From an uncultured Chryseobacterium sp. (lineage in GTDB: Bacteria; Bacteroidota; Bacteroidia; Flavobacteriales; Weeksellaceae), in the NCBI GenBank assembly GCA_913778505.1, contig CAJYWD010000036.1:310001-374000 (forward strand): a stretch of DNA of 64,000 bases, given 5' to 3'. Made by a program: the position numbers and the translations under genes. The stretch's first letter is position 1, and every line of letters begins with the position of its first letter. A model generated the notes under the pieces. That model did no database searches and was not told the origin of the DNA. It was given only the letters and a program-made list of their open reading frames with translations. Shown one piece after another: positions 8,024-16,496 of the stretch.

Positions 8024-8650
8024 TTAGAAATTAATCGTATAAGTTCCCTGAGAGCTATTCTGCGATTTTTTAGCTTTAACGTATTGTTTCAGCCAAATCA
8101 CGGCGGCGGTGATGTTACAGGCGTCTTTGATGCCGCTGCTCCGTCCGGCCTTGGTTACATTTCCGGCTTTGTCTATGGTAATAAACATCACCAGCTGGCC
8201 TTTGGTTTTGCAATTATGATTCGGTAATTTCCCGCCTTTTCCCATGGTTCCGGGAATAAAAGCTGTAAGAACCCTGTCTTTCCCGATTTTTGTGATTTTA
8301 TCGTCCTTAGAATCTGAGATTACAGCTTCTTTTTTCTCATCTTTTTTAGCGAGTTTGGCATCGTCTTTCTGAATTTTCTTCTCTTCTGGTTCAGGCGAGT
8401 TTTTTGCCAGAGCAACAGTATCAGGCGCCAAAATTTCTACATCCGGCACGTAGATTTCCGGTTTTGTAATAGAATCTGATTTGGGTTCTTCGGCTGATTT
8501 TGGAAGTTCTGCAACAACAGGTTTTGGTTGCTCGGTTGTTTTATAATAAAGCGAATTAAACGAAAATAAAAGGATAAAAAACAGCAGTGCCACCATGTAA
8601 AATGCGATGGGCAAACCAGACAATTTTTTGGTTCTTCTTCGGAATTCCAT
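8024..8650 (-). CDS. TonB-like protein, short paralogue
   Basis: 208 residues: a basic N-terminus, one membrane segment at about 14-34, a long Pro/Lys/Glu-rich periplasmic linker, and a C-terminal domain (FIPGTMGKGGKLPNHNC to GTYTINF) that is clearly paralogous to the end of the TonB-like protein at 9398. Energy-transducing TonB proteins have this plan: membrane anchor, extended linker, small globular domain. It starts four bases after the exbB stop, where ExbD is usually found, but has no acidic residue in the membrane helix as ExbD would. Both C-terminal domains keep two cysteines (NxC and DAC/DPC). Function as a TonB is inferred. Confidence 0.65.
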   Translation of the reverse strand: MEFRRRTKKLSGLPIAFYMVALLFFILLFSFNSLYYKTTEQPKPVVAELPKSAEEPKSDSITKPEIYVPDVEILAPDTVALAKNSPEPEEKKIQKDDAKLAKKDEKKEAVISDSKDDKITKIGKDRVLTAFIPGTMGKGGKLPNHNCKTKGQLVMFITIDKAGNVTKAGRSSGIKDACNITAAVIWLKQYVKAKKSQNSSQGTYTINF

Positions 8651-8654
8651 TGTT

Positions 8655-9296
8655 TTAAGAAGGCTTGTTGATAATGTCCAAAAACTCGTTGGTGTGATAC
8701 TGGATTTTCATCAGCAAATAATCTACTTTGCCAACCAGAATATTGTGAAAAACATAAGATAGGAATCCGATAAGCAATCCGATAGCAGAAGGCGCCAATG
8801 CTTTGTAAAAATCAGCAGCCAAAAGGTTCTGAGCAACCACGGTTTCCGTTTTAGCCAATGTCCCGAAAGTGGAAGCGAGAATCAAAACGCCGCCAAGAAG
8901 TCCTAACATGGGAGCTGCACCAGACAATGTTGCCAGGTAGCCGATGTTTTTTTCCGCTTTATTAAGTTCTATCTGGGCGTGGGTTTCCATCGCATTGGCG
9001 ATTTCGCTCACAGGTCGTCCTAATCTGGAAAGTCCTTTTTCCACACTTCTGGATTCGGGTGAATTATCTCTCCTGCAAAAATCAATCGCAGACTGGATTC
9101 TGCCATCATTCAGCAAATCATTGACATTTTTAAGAAGATAAGGATCTACCTGATTTTCTTTATTGAGTGCATAAAGTTTCTGACCAAAAAAAACGATGGC
9201 GAAAATTCCCAAAAAAATAAGAACAATGATGATGGAAACGCTCAGTAAACCTCCACCAAACAGAAATTCCCAAATAGAAATGCTTTGATTTGCCAT
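8655..9296 (-). CDS. MotA/TolQ/ExbB proton-channel family protein
   Basis: 213 residues with three membrane segments: near residues 15-35, and at SGAAPMLGLLGGVLILASTF and LAPSAIGLLIGFLSYVFHNI. The long cytoplasmic stretch after the first helix (about residues 45-115) is typical of ExbB/TolQ. It uses proton flow to energise a TonB or TolA-type partner. It sits between two TonB-like genes on the same strand, and no ExbD/TolR gene is seen in this cluster, although the family normally needs one. TAAATTTG at 9331-9324 (minus strand) is a possible -7 element. Confidence 0.85.
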   Translation of the reverse strand: MANQSISIWEFLFGGGLLSVSIIIVLIFLGIFAIVFFGQKLYALNKENQVDPYLLKNVNDLLNDGRIQSAIDFCRRDNSPESRSVEKGLSRLGRPVSEIANAMETHAQIELNKAEKNIGYLATLSGAAPMLGLLGGVLILASTFGTLAKTETVVAQNLLAADFYKALAPSAIGLLIGFLSYVFHNILVGKVDYLLMKIQYHTNEFLDIINKPS

Positions 9297-9397
9297 AGTT
9301 TTTTGATTTGTTTAAATGATTGTCAAATTTATGAATTAGTTGAGGATTAATCCGAATTGATCAGGAGAGAATTTGAGGAATTGTTCTTTTTATAGTC

Positions 9398-10333
9398 CTA
9401 AAAAGTGATCTTGTAAGTTCCTTTTGAAGAAACATTCGCTGCCTCGGCCTTCACATATTGCCGCACCCAGCTTGTTGCGGTGATCACTACACAAGGATCG
9501 GAGACGCCACTCATCCGTCTTGCCGAGGTTACTTTTCCGGATTTATCGACCGTATAAGAAATGGTAATACTTCCACTAGCGGAACAATCATGGTTAGGCT
9601 GTGCGCCGCCGCGTCCCATGGTTCCGGGGATGAACCCGATAAGTTTCCGGTCTATGCCTATTATACTATTACCATCGCCATCTCCGCCCAGCGGGTCGCC
9701 ATAATTTCCGGGCCCGTTACCATTTCCTTGTGATCCGGCTTTGCTCCCGCGACCTTTCAGAAGATTGCCAATGGCTGCATTGCCACGGCCGTCGCCGCTG
9801 GCGTTTTCTTTTTTGATATCACCTCTGGAGTTGGTTTTTCCGGTAGTTGTCTTGGTAGAATTGGCCACTGCAGCATTGGTTTTATCATTCGATTTTTTAG
9901 TTGCTGCAGGAGGATTTTTGGTTCTCGTTGGTATGGGAACTGTATTTTCAGGAATATCTCTGTCCACTTTTTCTTTGGAAACTTTTGCCACCTCAGTCAC
10001 CAATTCTTTTTCGTCTTTGTTTTCGATCAGAGGCGCAGGACTGCCTTTTTCAGCTTTCGGCTCCTCGGCGCCTTTCCCGTTGCGGTTGTCACCATAGTTG
10101 ATGCGCATCTCAGTAAGTTCTACAGGAATAATACGCTCACTGTTGACCGCTGTTTTTCTCGGCGATTTGATGATAGTGGCCGGCACAAAGAAGATAATGA
10201 TAAAAATAAACATCCCGACGACCAAAGCCTTGGTTAGCGTAAACTCGTAGTGTTTGCGAAATTCGTAGGCGCCGTAAGCCTTGTGGCGGTCTTCAAAAAC
10301 AATATCATCCAAATCCTGGTACATCCCAATCAA
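9398..10333 (-). CDS. TonB-like energy transducer
   Basis: 311 residues. An N-terminal cytoplasmic stretch (YQDLDDIVFEDRHKAYGAYE, common in Bacteroidota TonB proteins) is followed by a membrane helix near residues 33-53, a long Lys/Pro/Gly/Asn-rich periplasmic linker (about 60-220), and a C-terminal domain FIPGTMGRGGAQPNHDC to GTYKITF. TonB couples the inner-membrane proton gradient, via ExbB-ExbD, to outer-membrane receptors. The Gly/Asn-rich stretch before the last domain is longer than in the paralogue at 8024. It is first in the cluster TonB-like, ExbB, TonB-like. Confidence 0.8.
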   Translation of the reverse strand: MIGMYQDLDDIVFEDRHKAYGAYEFRKHYEFTLTKALVVGMFIFIIIFFVPATIIKSPRKTAVNSERIIPVELTEMRINYGDNRNGKGAEEPKAEKGSPAPLIENKDEKELVTEVAKVSKEKVDRDIPENTVPIPTRTKNPPAATKKSNDKTNAAVANSTKTTTGKTNSRGDIKKENASGDGRGNAAIGNLLKGRGSKAGSQGNGNGPGNYGDPLGGDGDGNSIIGIDRKLIGFIPGTMGRGGAQPNHDCSASGSITISYTVDKSGKVTSARRMSGVSDPCVVITATSWVRQYVKAEAANVSSKGTYKITF

Positions 10334-10396
10334 CTATTTTCGTTATAATTAATTTTATAACGATTCGTAAATATAATTATTATTTTTTGGAGATGC

Positions 10397-10855
10397 TTAA
10401 TCGTCCACTTCAATCTCGTCCTGACGGAAGTTGCATTTCAGCTTGAAGGGGATCGGCTCTTCCGAACCGGTATAGAAATCTGTAATATTTCCTTTCCAGT
10501 ACAGCTCCAGCTCGCCCTTTTCATTGTTGGAAAAGCTAAGGTCATTATCGTAAACGAATGCTTCCTCATCATCATAAAGGTCTACTTCGGTATAAGTGTC
10601 CTCATCAGAATCCTCCACCTGGAACTGCTTTCCTTCCAGTTCCTGCCCGGCAATAGGGAATTCCGAAACGTTGATGGACAGCTGCGGGAATTTGTATTGC
10701 AAAGAATCATCATCCACATGGTCCAGAGAGTCGTCCGTAATGATTTCCACTTCCAGGAAATTCTGCGCATTAAGATAAACGGACTTGCAATAGGTGTTCC
10801 TGATGAAATACTTGAGCGTTTCCTCAGGATGGTAAATCTTTAATATTCCCTTCAT
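10397..10855 (-). CDS. Conserved acidic protein of unknown function
   Basis: 152 residues, no signal peptide or membrane segment, very rich in Asp and Glu, with a long acidic middle (VEDSDEDTYTEVDLYDDEEA). The beginning MKGILKIYHPEETLKYFIRNTY is basic and hydrophobic. I do not recognise the family; the regular ORF, good codon pattern and start after an AT-rich leader support a real gene. Probably cytosolic. It is 63 bases upstream of the TonB-like gene on the same strand and might be co-transcribed. Confidence 0.6.
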   Translation of the reverse strand: MKGILKIYHPEETLKYFIRNTYCKSVYLNAQNFLEVEIITDDSLDHVDDDSLQYKFPQLSINVSEFPIAGQELEGKQFQVEDSDEDTYTEVDLYDDEEAFVYDNDLSFSNNEKGELELYWKGNITDFYTGSEEPIPFKLKCNFRQDEIEVDD

Positions 10856-11075
10856 TATAAGGACCTTGAATTATTGATAAATTTTTAATTGTGCTTAACA
10901 AAGATAAAAATTTGCCGGAATTTGAAAAATTTTTGTCCATTATTTTTAATGATTGTTTTGAATAATGTCTAATCTGTTGATATTCTGCTAATGTCACTAC
11001 TTTCTAATCCTGAAAGATCAGCGCCTTAGGATGCTATAAAAATCTTATATTTACGTTGTCAAATAAGTGTTTTTA

Positions 11076-12878
11076 ATGAAAAATCTATACAAAATTATAT
11101 TACTATCCATAATGGCCTATGGTTTATTTTCCTGCAAAAAGGAAGATTCTCCGATGATGAAAACCTCCGTGGGTTCCTCTTCGTCCGATCTGGATTCCAT
11201 CGCTGCAAGATATTATGATGAATACCTGAAATTTTATCCTTTGGAAGCGACGTCGCAAGGTGATGGAAGGTACAATGACCTGCTGCCAAATAATCTGAGC
11301 CAGGATTTCATCAAAAAAGAAATTGCCTTTTACAATTCTGTACAGAACCAGCTGAAATCGGTAGATTACAACAGTCTGGACAATGATCGTAAAGTGATAT
11401 TTGATGTTCTGGAATATACGCTGATTGACAAACAGGAGCGTTATGCCTATCATCCGGAATATATTCCTTTCACTCAGTTCGACGGTTTGCCTTTGACTTT
11501 CCCGATGTTGGGAAGCGGAACAGGAATCCAGCCGTTTAAAACTGAGAAAGATTATGACAACTGGCTAAAAAGAATGAATGAATTCCCTATTTGGATGGAT
11601 TCTGCTATTGAGAATTTCAGATTAGGAATCAGGAATAATATGGTGCTACCGAAAGCTCTGGTTTTGAAAATGATTCCGCAGATGAAGGCCGAAGAAATTA
11701 CGACAATGGAGGTGGAGAATAATATTTTTTACGGCCCGATAAAGAATCTTCCGAAAAACTTCAAGCCTGTTACTGCTAATAAATATACCAAGCTTTATCA
11801 GGATGCTATCAAAAATAAATTGATTCCGGCTTATCTGAAAATGGGAGAGTTCCTGGAAAAAGAATATCTGCCAAAAGCAAGAACCACATCCGGCTATAAT
11901 GCACTTCCGAATGGCAATAATGTTTATGCTTATTACATGAAAAGCTGGACCACAACGGATAAAACACCAGAGGAAATCCATAAAACCGGACTTTCTGAAG
12001 TAGCGAGATTGAGAAGCGAAATGGAAAAAGTCAAAACGCAGGTGGGATTCAGGGGTTCTCTGGAAGAATTTCTTGATGATGTAAAAGCTGACCCGAAAGC
12101 AATGCCTTACAAGACTTCGAAAGAAGTACTTGCAGGGTTTCAGTCTATTTTGGATAAAATCACGCCGAAGCTGAAAACGATGTTCAATGTGACTCCTAAA
12201 ACACCGTTCGAAATCCGTCAAACCGAAAAATACCGTGAAGCAAGCGCAAGTGCAGAATATATCCAGGGAAGTGCAGATGGCAAACGGCCGGGGATTTTTT
12301 ATATGCCGATTCCAGACCCAACTAAATTCAATGTGACATCTGGGATGGAATCCTTATTTCTCCACGAAGCCATTCCGGGCCATCACTATCAAATTTCTCT
12401 CCAACAGGAAAACACGAAGCTGCCGAAGTTCATGAGATTTGGCTGGATTGGTGCTTACGGCGAAGGTTGGGCTTTATATTGCGAATCACTCGGGCCAGAA
12501 TTTGGGCTTTATACTGACCCATATCAGAAAATGGGTTCTTTGAGCGATGAGATGCTAAGAGCAGTTCGACTCGTAATTGATACTGGAATCCACACCGGAC
12601 AAATGTCCCGTGAAGAAGCAATTAAATATTTCCTCAGTAACGTCGCTTATGATGAAGCCGGCGCAACCGCAGAAGTGGAACGTTATATGGCTTTGCCGGG
12701 ACAAGCTTTGAGCTACAAAACAGGTGCTATGAAAATCCGTGAACTGCGAAATAAATATCAAAAAGAGCAAGGAAATAAATTCAATCTGGCATCTTTTCAC
12801 GATGAAGTTCTGAGTCAAGGTTGTCTTCCATTGGAAGTTCTGGAACGCAAAATGGAACTTTGGGCGAAGAGTAAATAA
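11076..12878 (+). CDS. DUF885 family lipoprotein, predicted metallopeptidase
   Basis: 600 residues. A lipoprotein signal (MKNLYKIILLSIMAYGLFSC) with the lipobox cysteine at residue 20 suggests an outer-membrane or periplasmic lipoprotein. DUF885 proteins are gluzincin-like metallopeptidases; the HEAIPGHH motif starts at H430, and EGWALYCESLG supplies the downstream glutamate. A GTG at 11067 extends the frame by three residues, but the ATG at 11076 starts a proper signal peptide. Single gene, with a 220-base upstream region. Substrate unknown. Confidence 0.85.
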   Translation: MKNLYKIILLSIMAYGLFSCKKEDSPMMKTSVGSSSSDLDSIAARYYDEYLKFYPLEATSQGDGRYNDLLPNNLSQDFIKKEIAFYNSVQNQLKSVDYNSLDNDRKVIFDVLEYTLIDKQERYAYHPEYIPFTQFDGLPLTFPMLGSGTGIQPFKTEKDYDNWLKRMNEFPIWMDSAIENFRLGIRNNMVLPKALVLKMIPQMKAEEITTMEVENNIFYGPIKNLPKNFKPVTANKYTKLYQDAIKNKLIPAYLKMGEFLEKEYLPKARTTSGYNALPNGNNVYAYYMKSWTTTDKTPEEIHKTGLSEVARLRSEMEKVKTQVGFRGSLEEFLDDVKADPKAMPYKTSKEVLAGFQSILDKITPKLKTMFNVTPKTPFEIRQTEKYREASASAEYIQGSADGKRPGIFYMPIPDPTKFNVTSGMESLFLHEAIPGHHYQISLQQENTKLPKFMRFGWIGAYGEGWALYCESLGPEFGLYTDPYQKMGSLSDEMLRAVRLVIDTGIHTGQMSREEAIKYFLSNVAYDEAGATAEVERYMALPGQALSYKTGAMKIRELRNKYQKEQGNKFNLASFHDEVLSQGCLPLEVLERKMELWAKSK

Positions 12879-12944
12879 AAGGAAGTTTTTTTTAATTCCA
12901 TCAGAATTATTCTCCAATCTTTAGGAGTAATTTTGATGGGATTT

Positions 12945-13565
12945 TTATTTCTCAAAAAGGATTTTGGTAATAATGTCATTTTTCCGGTTACCTCTCGCTG
13001 GAGAATATTCTCTTCCGTAAAAAATAATCTGAAGATGAAGTTTGTTCCAGACGCTTTCATCCCAAAGACTTTTTGCATCTCTCTCGGTTTCTACAACGTT
13101 TTTTCCGGAGGTCAGTTTCCATTGCGTCATCAGTCTGTGGATGTGCGTGTCCACCGGAAACGCCGGAAACCCAAATCCCTGGCTCATCACCACGGAAGCC
13201 GTTTTATGACCCACGCCAGCCAGCTCTTCCAGCTCAGTAAAGGTTTGAGGAACAACCGAATTATGTTTTTCCACCAGAACTTCTGCCATTTTTTTCAGGT
13301 TTTTTGCTTTGGAGTTGGCAAGTCCAATTTCCTTGATGAGCTCCTTGATTTCCTCAACGCTCAACTTTGCCATTTTCTCCGGTGTATCCGCAACAGCAAA
13401 AAGTTTCGGCGTGATTTGATTCACTTTTTTGTCCGTGGTTTGCGCAGATAATGCGACAGCAACCATCAATGTATAAGCATCTTTATGGTCCAGGGGAATC
13501 GGAACCTCGGGGTATAATTTTTCTAATTCTTCCTGAACAATCTTGGCTCTTTGCTTTTTCGTCAT
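12945..13565 (-). CDS. nth: Endonuclease III-like DNA glycosylase without Fe-S cysteines
   Basis: Removes oxidised pyrimidines and nicks the abasic site. Residues 1-190 match Nth: helix-hairpin-helix ELAGVGHKTASVV with catalytic K121, and VDTHIHR with catalytic D139 (E. coli K120/D138). The classical C-terminal cluster loop with four cysteines is absent: after LHLQIIFYGREYSPARGN the protein ends KNDIITKILFEK with no cysteine. The enzyme is therefore predicted to lack the [4Fe-4S] cluster. Divergent from the peroxiredoxin gene, with 36 bases between starts. Confidence 0.88.
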   Translation of the reverse strand: MTKKQRAKIVQEELEKLYPEVPIPLDHKDAYTLMVAVALSAQTTDKKVNQITPKLFAVADTPEKMAKLSVEEIKELIKEIGLANSKAKNLKKMAEVLVEKHNSVVPQTFTELEELAGVGHKTASVVMSQGFGFPAFPVDTHIHRLMTQWKLTSGKNVVETERDAKSLWDESVWNKLHLQIIFYGREYSPARGNRKNDIITKILFEK

Positions 13566-13581
13566 TTTGATGCTAAATTTG
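13550..13581 (+). promoter_or_regulatory. Promoter for the peroxiredoxin gene
   Basis: TTTG at 13550-13553 and TAAATTTG at 13574-13581, spaced 20 bases, match the Bacteroidota promoter; the start codon follows at 13602. On the other strand TATTTTTG (13595-13588) could serve nth, making this a compact divergent promoter region. Confidence 0.55.
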
Positions 13582-13601
13582 TGTCAACAAAAATAAAAAT
13601 T

Positions 13602-14048
13602 ATGTTGAACGTTGGGGACGCTTTACCGGAATTTGTTGGAACAAATCAGGAAGGGAAAGAAATTAATTCAGAACAATTCAAAGGCAAAAAACTGGTCGTA
13701 TTCTTTTATCCAAAGGCCAGCACGCCTGGCTGTACCGCGGAAGCCTGTAATCTGAGAGATAATTATTCCCTTTTGAAAGAAAAAGGTTATCAGTTGCTTG
13801 GCGTGAGTGCAGATTCTGTGAAACGCCAAAAGAGTTTTGCGGATAAGTACGCATTACCTTTTGATGTCATTGCCGATGAAAATCACGATGTCATTGAAAA
13901 ATTCGGGGTTTGGCAGTTGAAAAAATTTATGGGAAAGGAATTTATGGGCATCGTGAGAACGACTTTTGTTTTTGATGAGAATGGAATCTGTACGCAGGTG
14001 ATTGATAAAGTGAAAACCAAAGACCACGCTGCGCAGATTTTGATATAA
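13602..14048 (+). CDS. Thioredoxin-dependent peroxiredoxin (BCP/PrxQ type)
   Basis: 148 residues, the usual BCP/PrxQ length. FFYPKASTPGCTAEACNLRD holds the peroxidatic cysteine C44 and the resolving cysteine C49 five residues later, the atypical two-cysteine arrangement of PrxQ. It reduces hydrogen peroxide and organic peroxides with thioredoxin in the cytosol. The frame runs upstream to 13551 over the nth start, but ATG at 13602 gives the standard MLNVGDALPEF N-terminus. Confidence 0.93.
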   Translation: MLNVGDALPEFVGTNQEGKEINSEQFKGKKLVVFFYPKASTPGCTAEACNLRDNYSLLKEKGYQLLGVSADSVKRQKSFADKYALPFDVIADENHDVIEKFGVWQLKKFMGKEFMGIVRTTFVFDENGICTQVIDKVKTKDHAAQILI

Positions 14049-14072
14049 AAAACATCTAAGAATACGTTCTTT

Positions 14073-14278
14073 ACCTGTTGCTTGACGTTCTTTAATGGTC
14101 GCACGGGGTTATGAACGGTTCCTTTGTGGTTATAGACAGATCGCGTGACGTTGCCAATGTGTTCCGACATGTTTCGAACCCCAAATTATACGTTGCCTGA
14201 CGTGTCGGGAGAGCTTCAGAGCCTGTGTGAATAGGTAAACAACCGCAGCGGAAGATTCCGGAACGTCAACCGACAGGT
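14073..14278. repeat. Non-coding segment bounded by an inverted repeat
   Basis: The arms at 14073-14090 and 14261-14278 are inverted copies matching at 16 of 18 positions (ACCTGTTGCTTGACGTTC pairs with GAACGTCAACCGACAGGT). A direct repeat GTTGCyTGACGT occurs at 14078 and 14192, and GGGGTT (14105) can pair with AACCCC (14177). The 270 bases between the peroxiredoxin stop and the GyrI-like gene hold no convincing ORF. Possible readings are a structured RNA, a recombination-site-like element or a decayed mobile repeat. Confidence 0.5.
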
Positions 14279-14318
14279 ATTAATAAGGTTTGGATACATT
14301 CTATGTAGGTACGAAGCT

Positions 14319-14798
14319 CTATTTAACGTGAATCCATATCTCTTCCTCCGCAGAATCGTCATTTGGATTGTAATCCTCACCGAAAATCTCAAAATGTGGT
14401 CTGTTGTCCACTTCAAATTGATGTTCCGGGATGAAATTGTGAATGATGTAATTGAAGATTTCAGGTCCGTTTTCCGCTTTTCCGTGGTAATTTAAAACCA
14501 GATATTTTCCACCGGCTAATTCGAAAGTTTCAAAATCATTGGGAATATTGTCGAAACCGGAAACTTCTGCCAAAGCATATTTTTTGAAGGATTGATCCGG
14601 TGTGAAATGCTCGGGATAGATCTGAAGCGAGAATAATTGGTTAGAAATTCTGTTGGAAATTTCATGCCTTCTCATCATAAATTTCTTCCAGAGAACTGGC
14701 GTTTTATCATCCTGAAAAGAAGTCACGGTGCTAAAACCAATTAATTTCTTTGGTTCAATAATTTTGATGCGATGCTGTAATTCAAATTTAGTTTTCAT
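14319..14798 (-). CDS. GyrI-like / AraC effector-binding domain protein
   Basis: 159 residues, a stand-alone GyrI-like small-molecule-binding domain without a DNA-binding part. Typical segments are the N-terminal IKIIEPKKLIGFSTVTSF, KYALAEVSGFDNIPNDFETF, LAGGKYLVLNYHG, IIHNFIPEH and a late FEIFGEDYNPNDDSAEEEIWI, where the terminal Glu cluster and strand close the fold. Such proteins bind amphipathic compounds or, in GyrI, gyrase; the ligand here is unknown. Its start overlaps the end of the GNAT gene by 11 bases, so the two are co-transcribed. Confidence 0.8.
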   Translation of the reverse strand: MKTKFELQHRIKIIEPKKLIGFSTVTSFQDDKTPVLWKKFMMRRHEISNRISNQLFSLQIYPEHFTPDQSFKKYALAEVSGFDNIPNDFETFELAGGKYLVLNYHGKAENGPEIFNYIIHNFIPEHQFEVDNRPHFEIFGEDYNPNDDSAEEEIWIHVK

Positions 14799-15291
14799 AG
14801 TACATCAGCTCTGCATCATCATTAGGAATCGTTACCATTTTTTGGAATTTGAGGCCTAGCTTTTCAATTAATTTTTGAGAAGAAAAATTGTCTTTCGTTG
14901 TAATCGCTGAGATTTTCTGTACCCCAAAATCCGTAGCGGCAACTTCTTTGAGTTTATTGGCGGATTCGTACGCAAAGCCTTTTCCTTCGTAATTGGGCAG
15001 GAATGAGAAACCAATATCGAGGACATCCAGGCCTTCTCTTTCAAAAATCCCGACAGCGCCAATTTTGGAATTATCCTCTTTCAGAATCACGACATAATTT
15101 CCAAATCCCAATTTTTCAATTTGAGGAAGAAATCTGTTTTTGATATAATTTTCAGCATCTTCTTTAGTCCGGAGATTACGGTCGCCGATGTATTGGATGA
15201 ACGACGGCATATTGTACAATTCGAGGAAAAAATCGGCGTCCTGTACTTCGGCAGGTTTAAGAATCAGTCTTTCTGTTTCGTAGCTTTTCAT
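14788..15291 (-). CDS. GNAT family N-acetyltransferase (RimJ/RimL type)
   Basis: 167 residues. TERLILKPAEVQDADFF at the N-terminus and DIGFSFLPNYEGKGFAYES (the acetyl-CoA pyrophosphate loop, here in the form N-Y-E-G-K-G-F-A) followed by NFSSQKLIEKLGLKF are hallmarks of the Acetyltransf_3/RimJ-RimL group. Substrate not predictable: ribosomal proteins, small amines and drugs are all possible. Precedes and overlaps the GyrI-like gene. Confidence 0.87.
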   Translation of the reverse strand: MKSYETERLILKPAEVQDADFFLELYNMPSFIQYIGDRNLRTKEDAENYIKNRFLPQIEKLGFGNYVVILKEDNSKIGAVGIFEREGLDVLDIGFSFLPNYEGKGFAYESANKLKEVAATDFGVQKISAITTKDNFSSQKLIEKLGLKFQKMVTIPNDDAELMYYEN

Positions 15292-15311
15292 TGCTTAAAA
15301 TTATAAAAAAT

Positions 15312-16382
15312 TTAAGGTACAATCACCGTAAAAATATAGGCGAAGAGATTGACAAGGAGAACCACACCATAGAGGATATTGGTTTTCCCGCGGTTTAGCG
15401 AGAGCATCACCGTGTAAAGCGAGAGTGCAAGTAGAACCATCGACTTAAGGTCCAAGCCCAGCAATAGCGGCATTTCATAAATAATGGAAACCACCGCCAC
15501 GCACGGAATTGTGAGTCCGATACTCGCAATGGCCGAGCCTAACGCCAGATTAAGACTGGTCTGAAATTGATTTCGCCGCGCTGCTTTCAGTGCAGCCAGA
15601 CCTTCCGGCATCAGCACTACGGCTGCAATAATAACACCTACCAAAGCCTGTGGCGCTCCCAAGCTGTGAACCATACTTTCTATCTGTGGTGATAAGGATT
15701 TGGCCAGAAATACAACAACGCCTAAACAAAGGATCAGGAAAATGAGGCTCATACAGCTGTCGAAGTTGGAAGGCGGTATGGCGTGCGTTTCTTCGTCACC
15801 GTCAGGCAGGAAATAATTACGATGTCTTACGGTTTGGACCATCAGGAATGTACTGTAAATCACGAGGGAAGCGATCGAAAAAAATATCAGCTGTGCTTTG
15901 CTGAAGGTGGCGGATAATTCGCTGGTGGTGTAATTGGGCAATATTAAAGTCATGACGACGATGGCGACTAGACTGATAAGCGCCATATTTCCGGATGTAC
16001 GGGCAAAAAACTGCTCTTTGAACTTAATGCCGCCTACCAGAAGGCAGATGCCTAAGATTCCGTTCAGGATCAGCATCACAGCTGCAAAGACAGTATCTCT
16101 TGCCAGTGTATAGGTTTCTTTTCCGCCGGCCATCATCAGCGAAACAATGAGTCCTACTTCCAAAACAGTAATGGCAATGGCAAGGATAATCGTTCCGAAA
16201 GGTTCACCCACTTTGTGCGCTACCACTTCGGCGTGGTGGACTGCGGCAAGAACTGCTGAGATTAATAATGCTCCGCCCAATATGGCGAGAAGAGGCGTCT
16301 CATCTGCAACGCCCAGCAGGTAGTAAACTAATGCTAGAATAGGGAAAATAAAAGACCAGTGTAATAAAGTTTTTATCTGCAT
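15312..16382 (-). CDS. Ca2+/H+ (or Na+/H+) antiporter, ChaA-like
   Basis: 356 residues with about eleven membrane segments, a CaCA-superfamily cation/proton exchanger. Two inverted alpha repeats are visible: HHAEVVAHKVGEPFGTIILA (H49/H50, E52, E60) continuing to E75, and LMPEGLAALKAARRNQFQTS followed by LNLALGSAIASIGLTIP. This pair places it in the ChaA/CAX family. A short acidic and polar loop (DGDEETHA) separates the halves. Probably exports Ca2+ or Na+ across the inner membrane. Single gene, 20 bases upstream of the GNAT gene on the same strand. Confidence 0.88.
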   Translation of the reverse strand: MQIKTLLHWSFIFPILALVYYLLGVADETPLLAILGGALLISAVLAAVHHAEVVAHKVGEPFGTIILAIAITVLEVGLIVSLMMAGGKETYTLARDTVFAAVMLILNGILGICLLVGGIKFKEQFFARTSGNMALISLVAIVVMTLILPNYTTSELSATFSKAQLIFFSIASLVIYSTFLMVQTVRHRNYFLPDGDEETHAIPPSNFDSCMSLIFLILCLGVVVFLAKSLSPQIESMVHSLGAPQALVGVIIAAVVLMPEGLAALKAARRNQFQTSLNLALGSAIASIGLTIPCVAVVSIIYEMPLLLGLDLKSMVLLALSLYTVMLSLNRGKTNILYGVVLLVNLFAYIFTVIVP

Positions 16383-16442
16383 AGAAAACGGTTTCTCTAA
16401 TTTACAAAAAATTCCTGAAAATGATTTTGAGAGATTGCTGCA

Positions 16443-16472
16443 ACAAAAAAGCCACCAAAATGCTGGTGGCTT
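16443..16472 (-). terminator. Terminator after the dipeptidyl-peptidase gene
   Basis: AAGCCACCA (16449-16457) pairs with TGGTGGCTT (16464-16472). Read on the minus strand, the hairpin is followed by a T run, fitting a terminator for the gene ending at 16497. Confidence 0.75.
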
Positions 16473-16496
16473 ATAGTTTTTAGATCACTCGACAGG

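Noticed and set aside
8944-10101. Plus-strand open frames over exbB and the TonB-like genes
   Set aside because: They are antisense shadows of genes with clear protein features and have no family match of their own.
14073-14278. Integron attC site
   Set aside because: Inverted ends and GTTGCyTGACGT repeats are suggestive, but no clear attC core (RYYYAAC/GTTRRRY) with matching arms and no integrase or cassettes are present in the window. Kept only as an unexplained segment.
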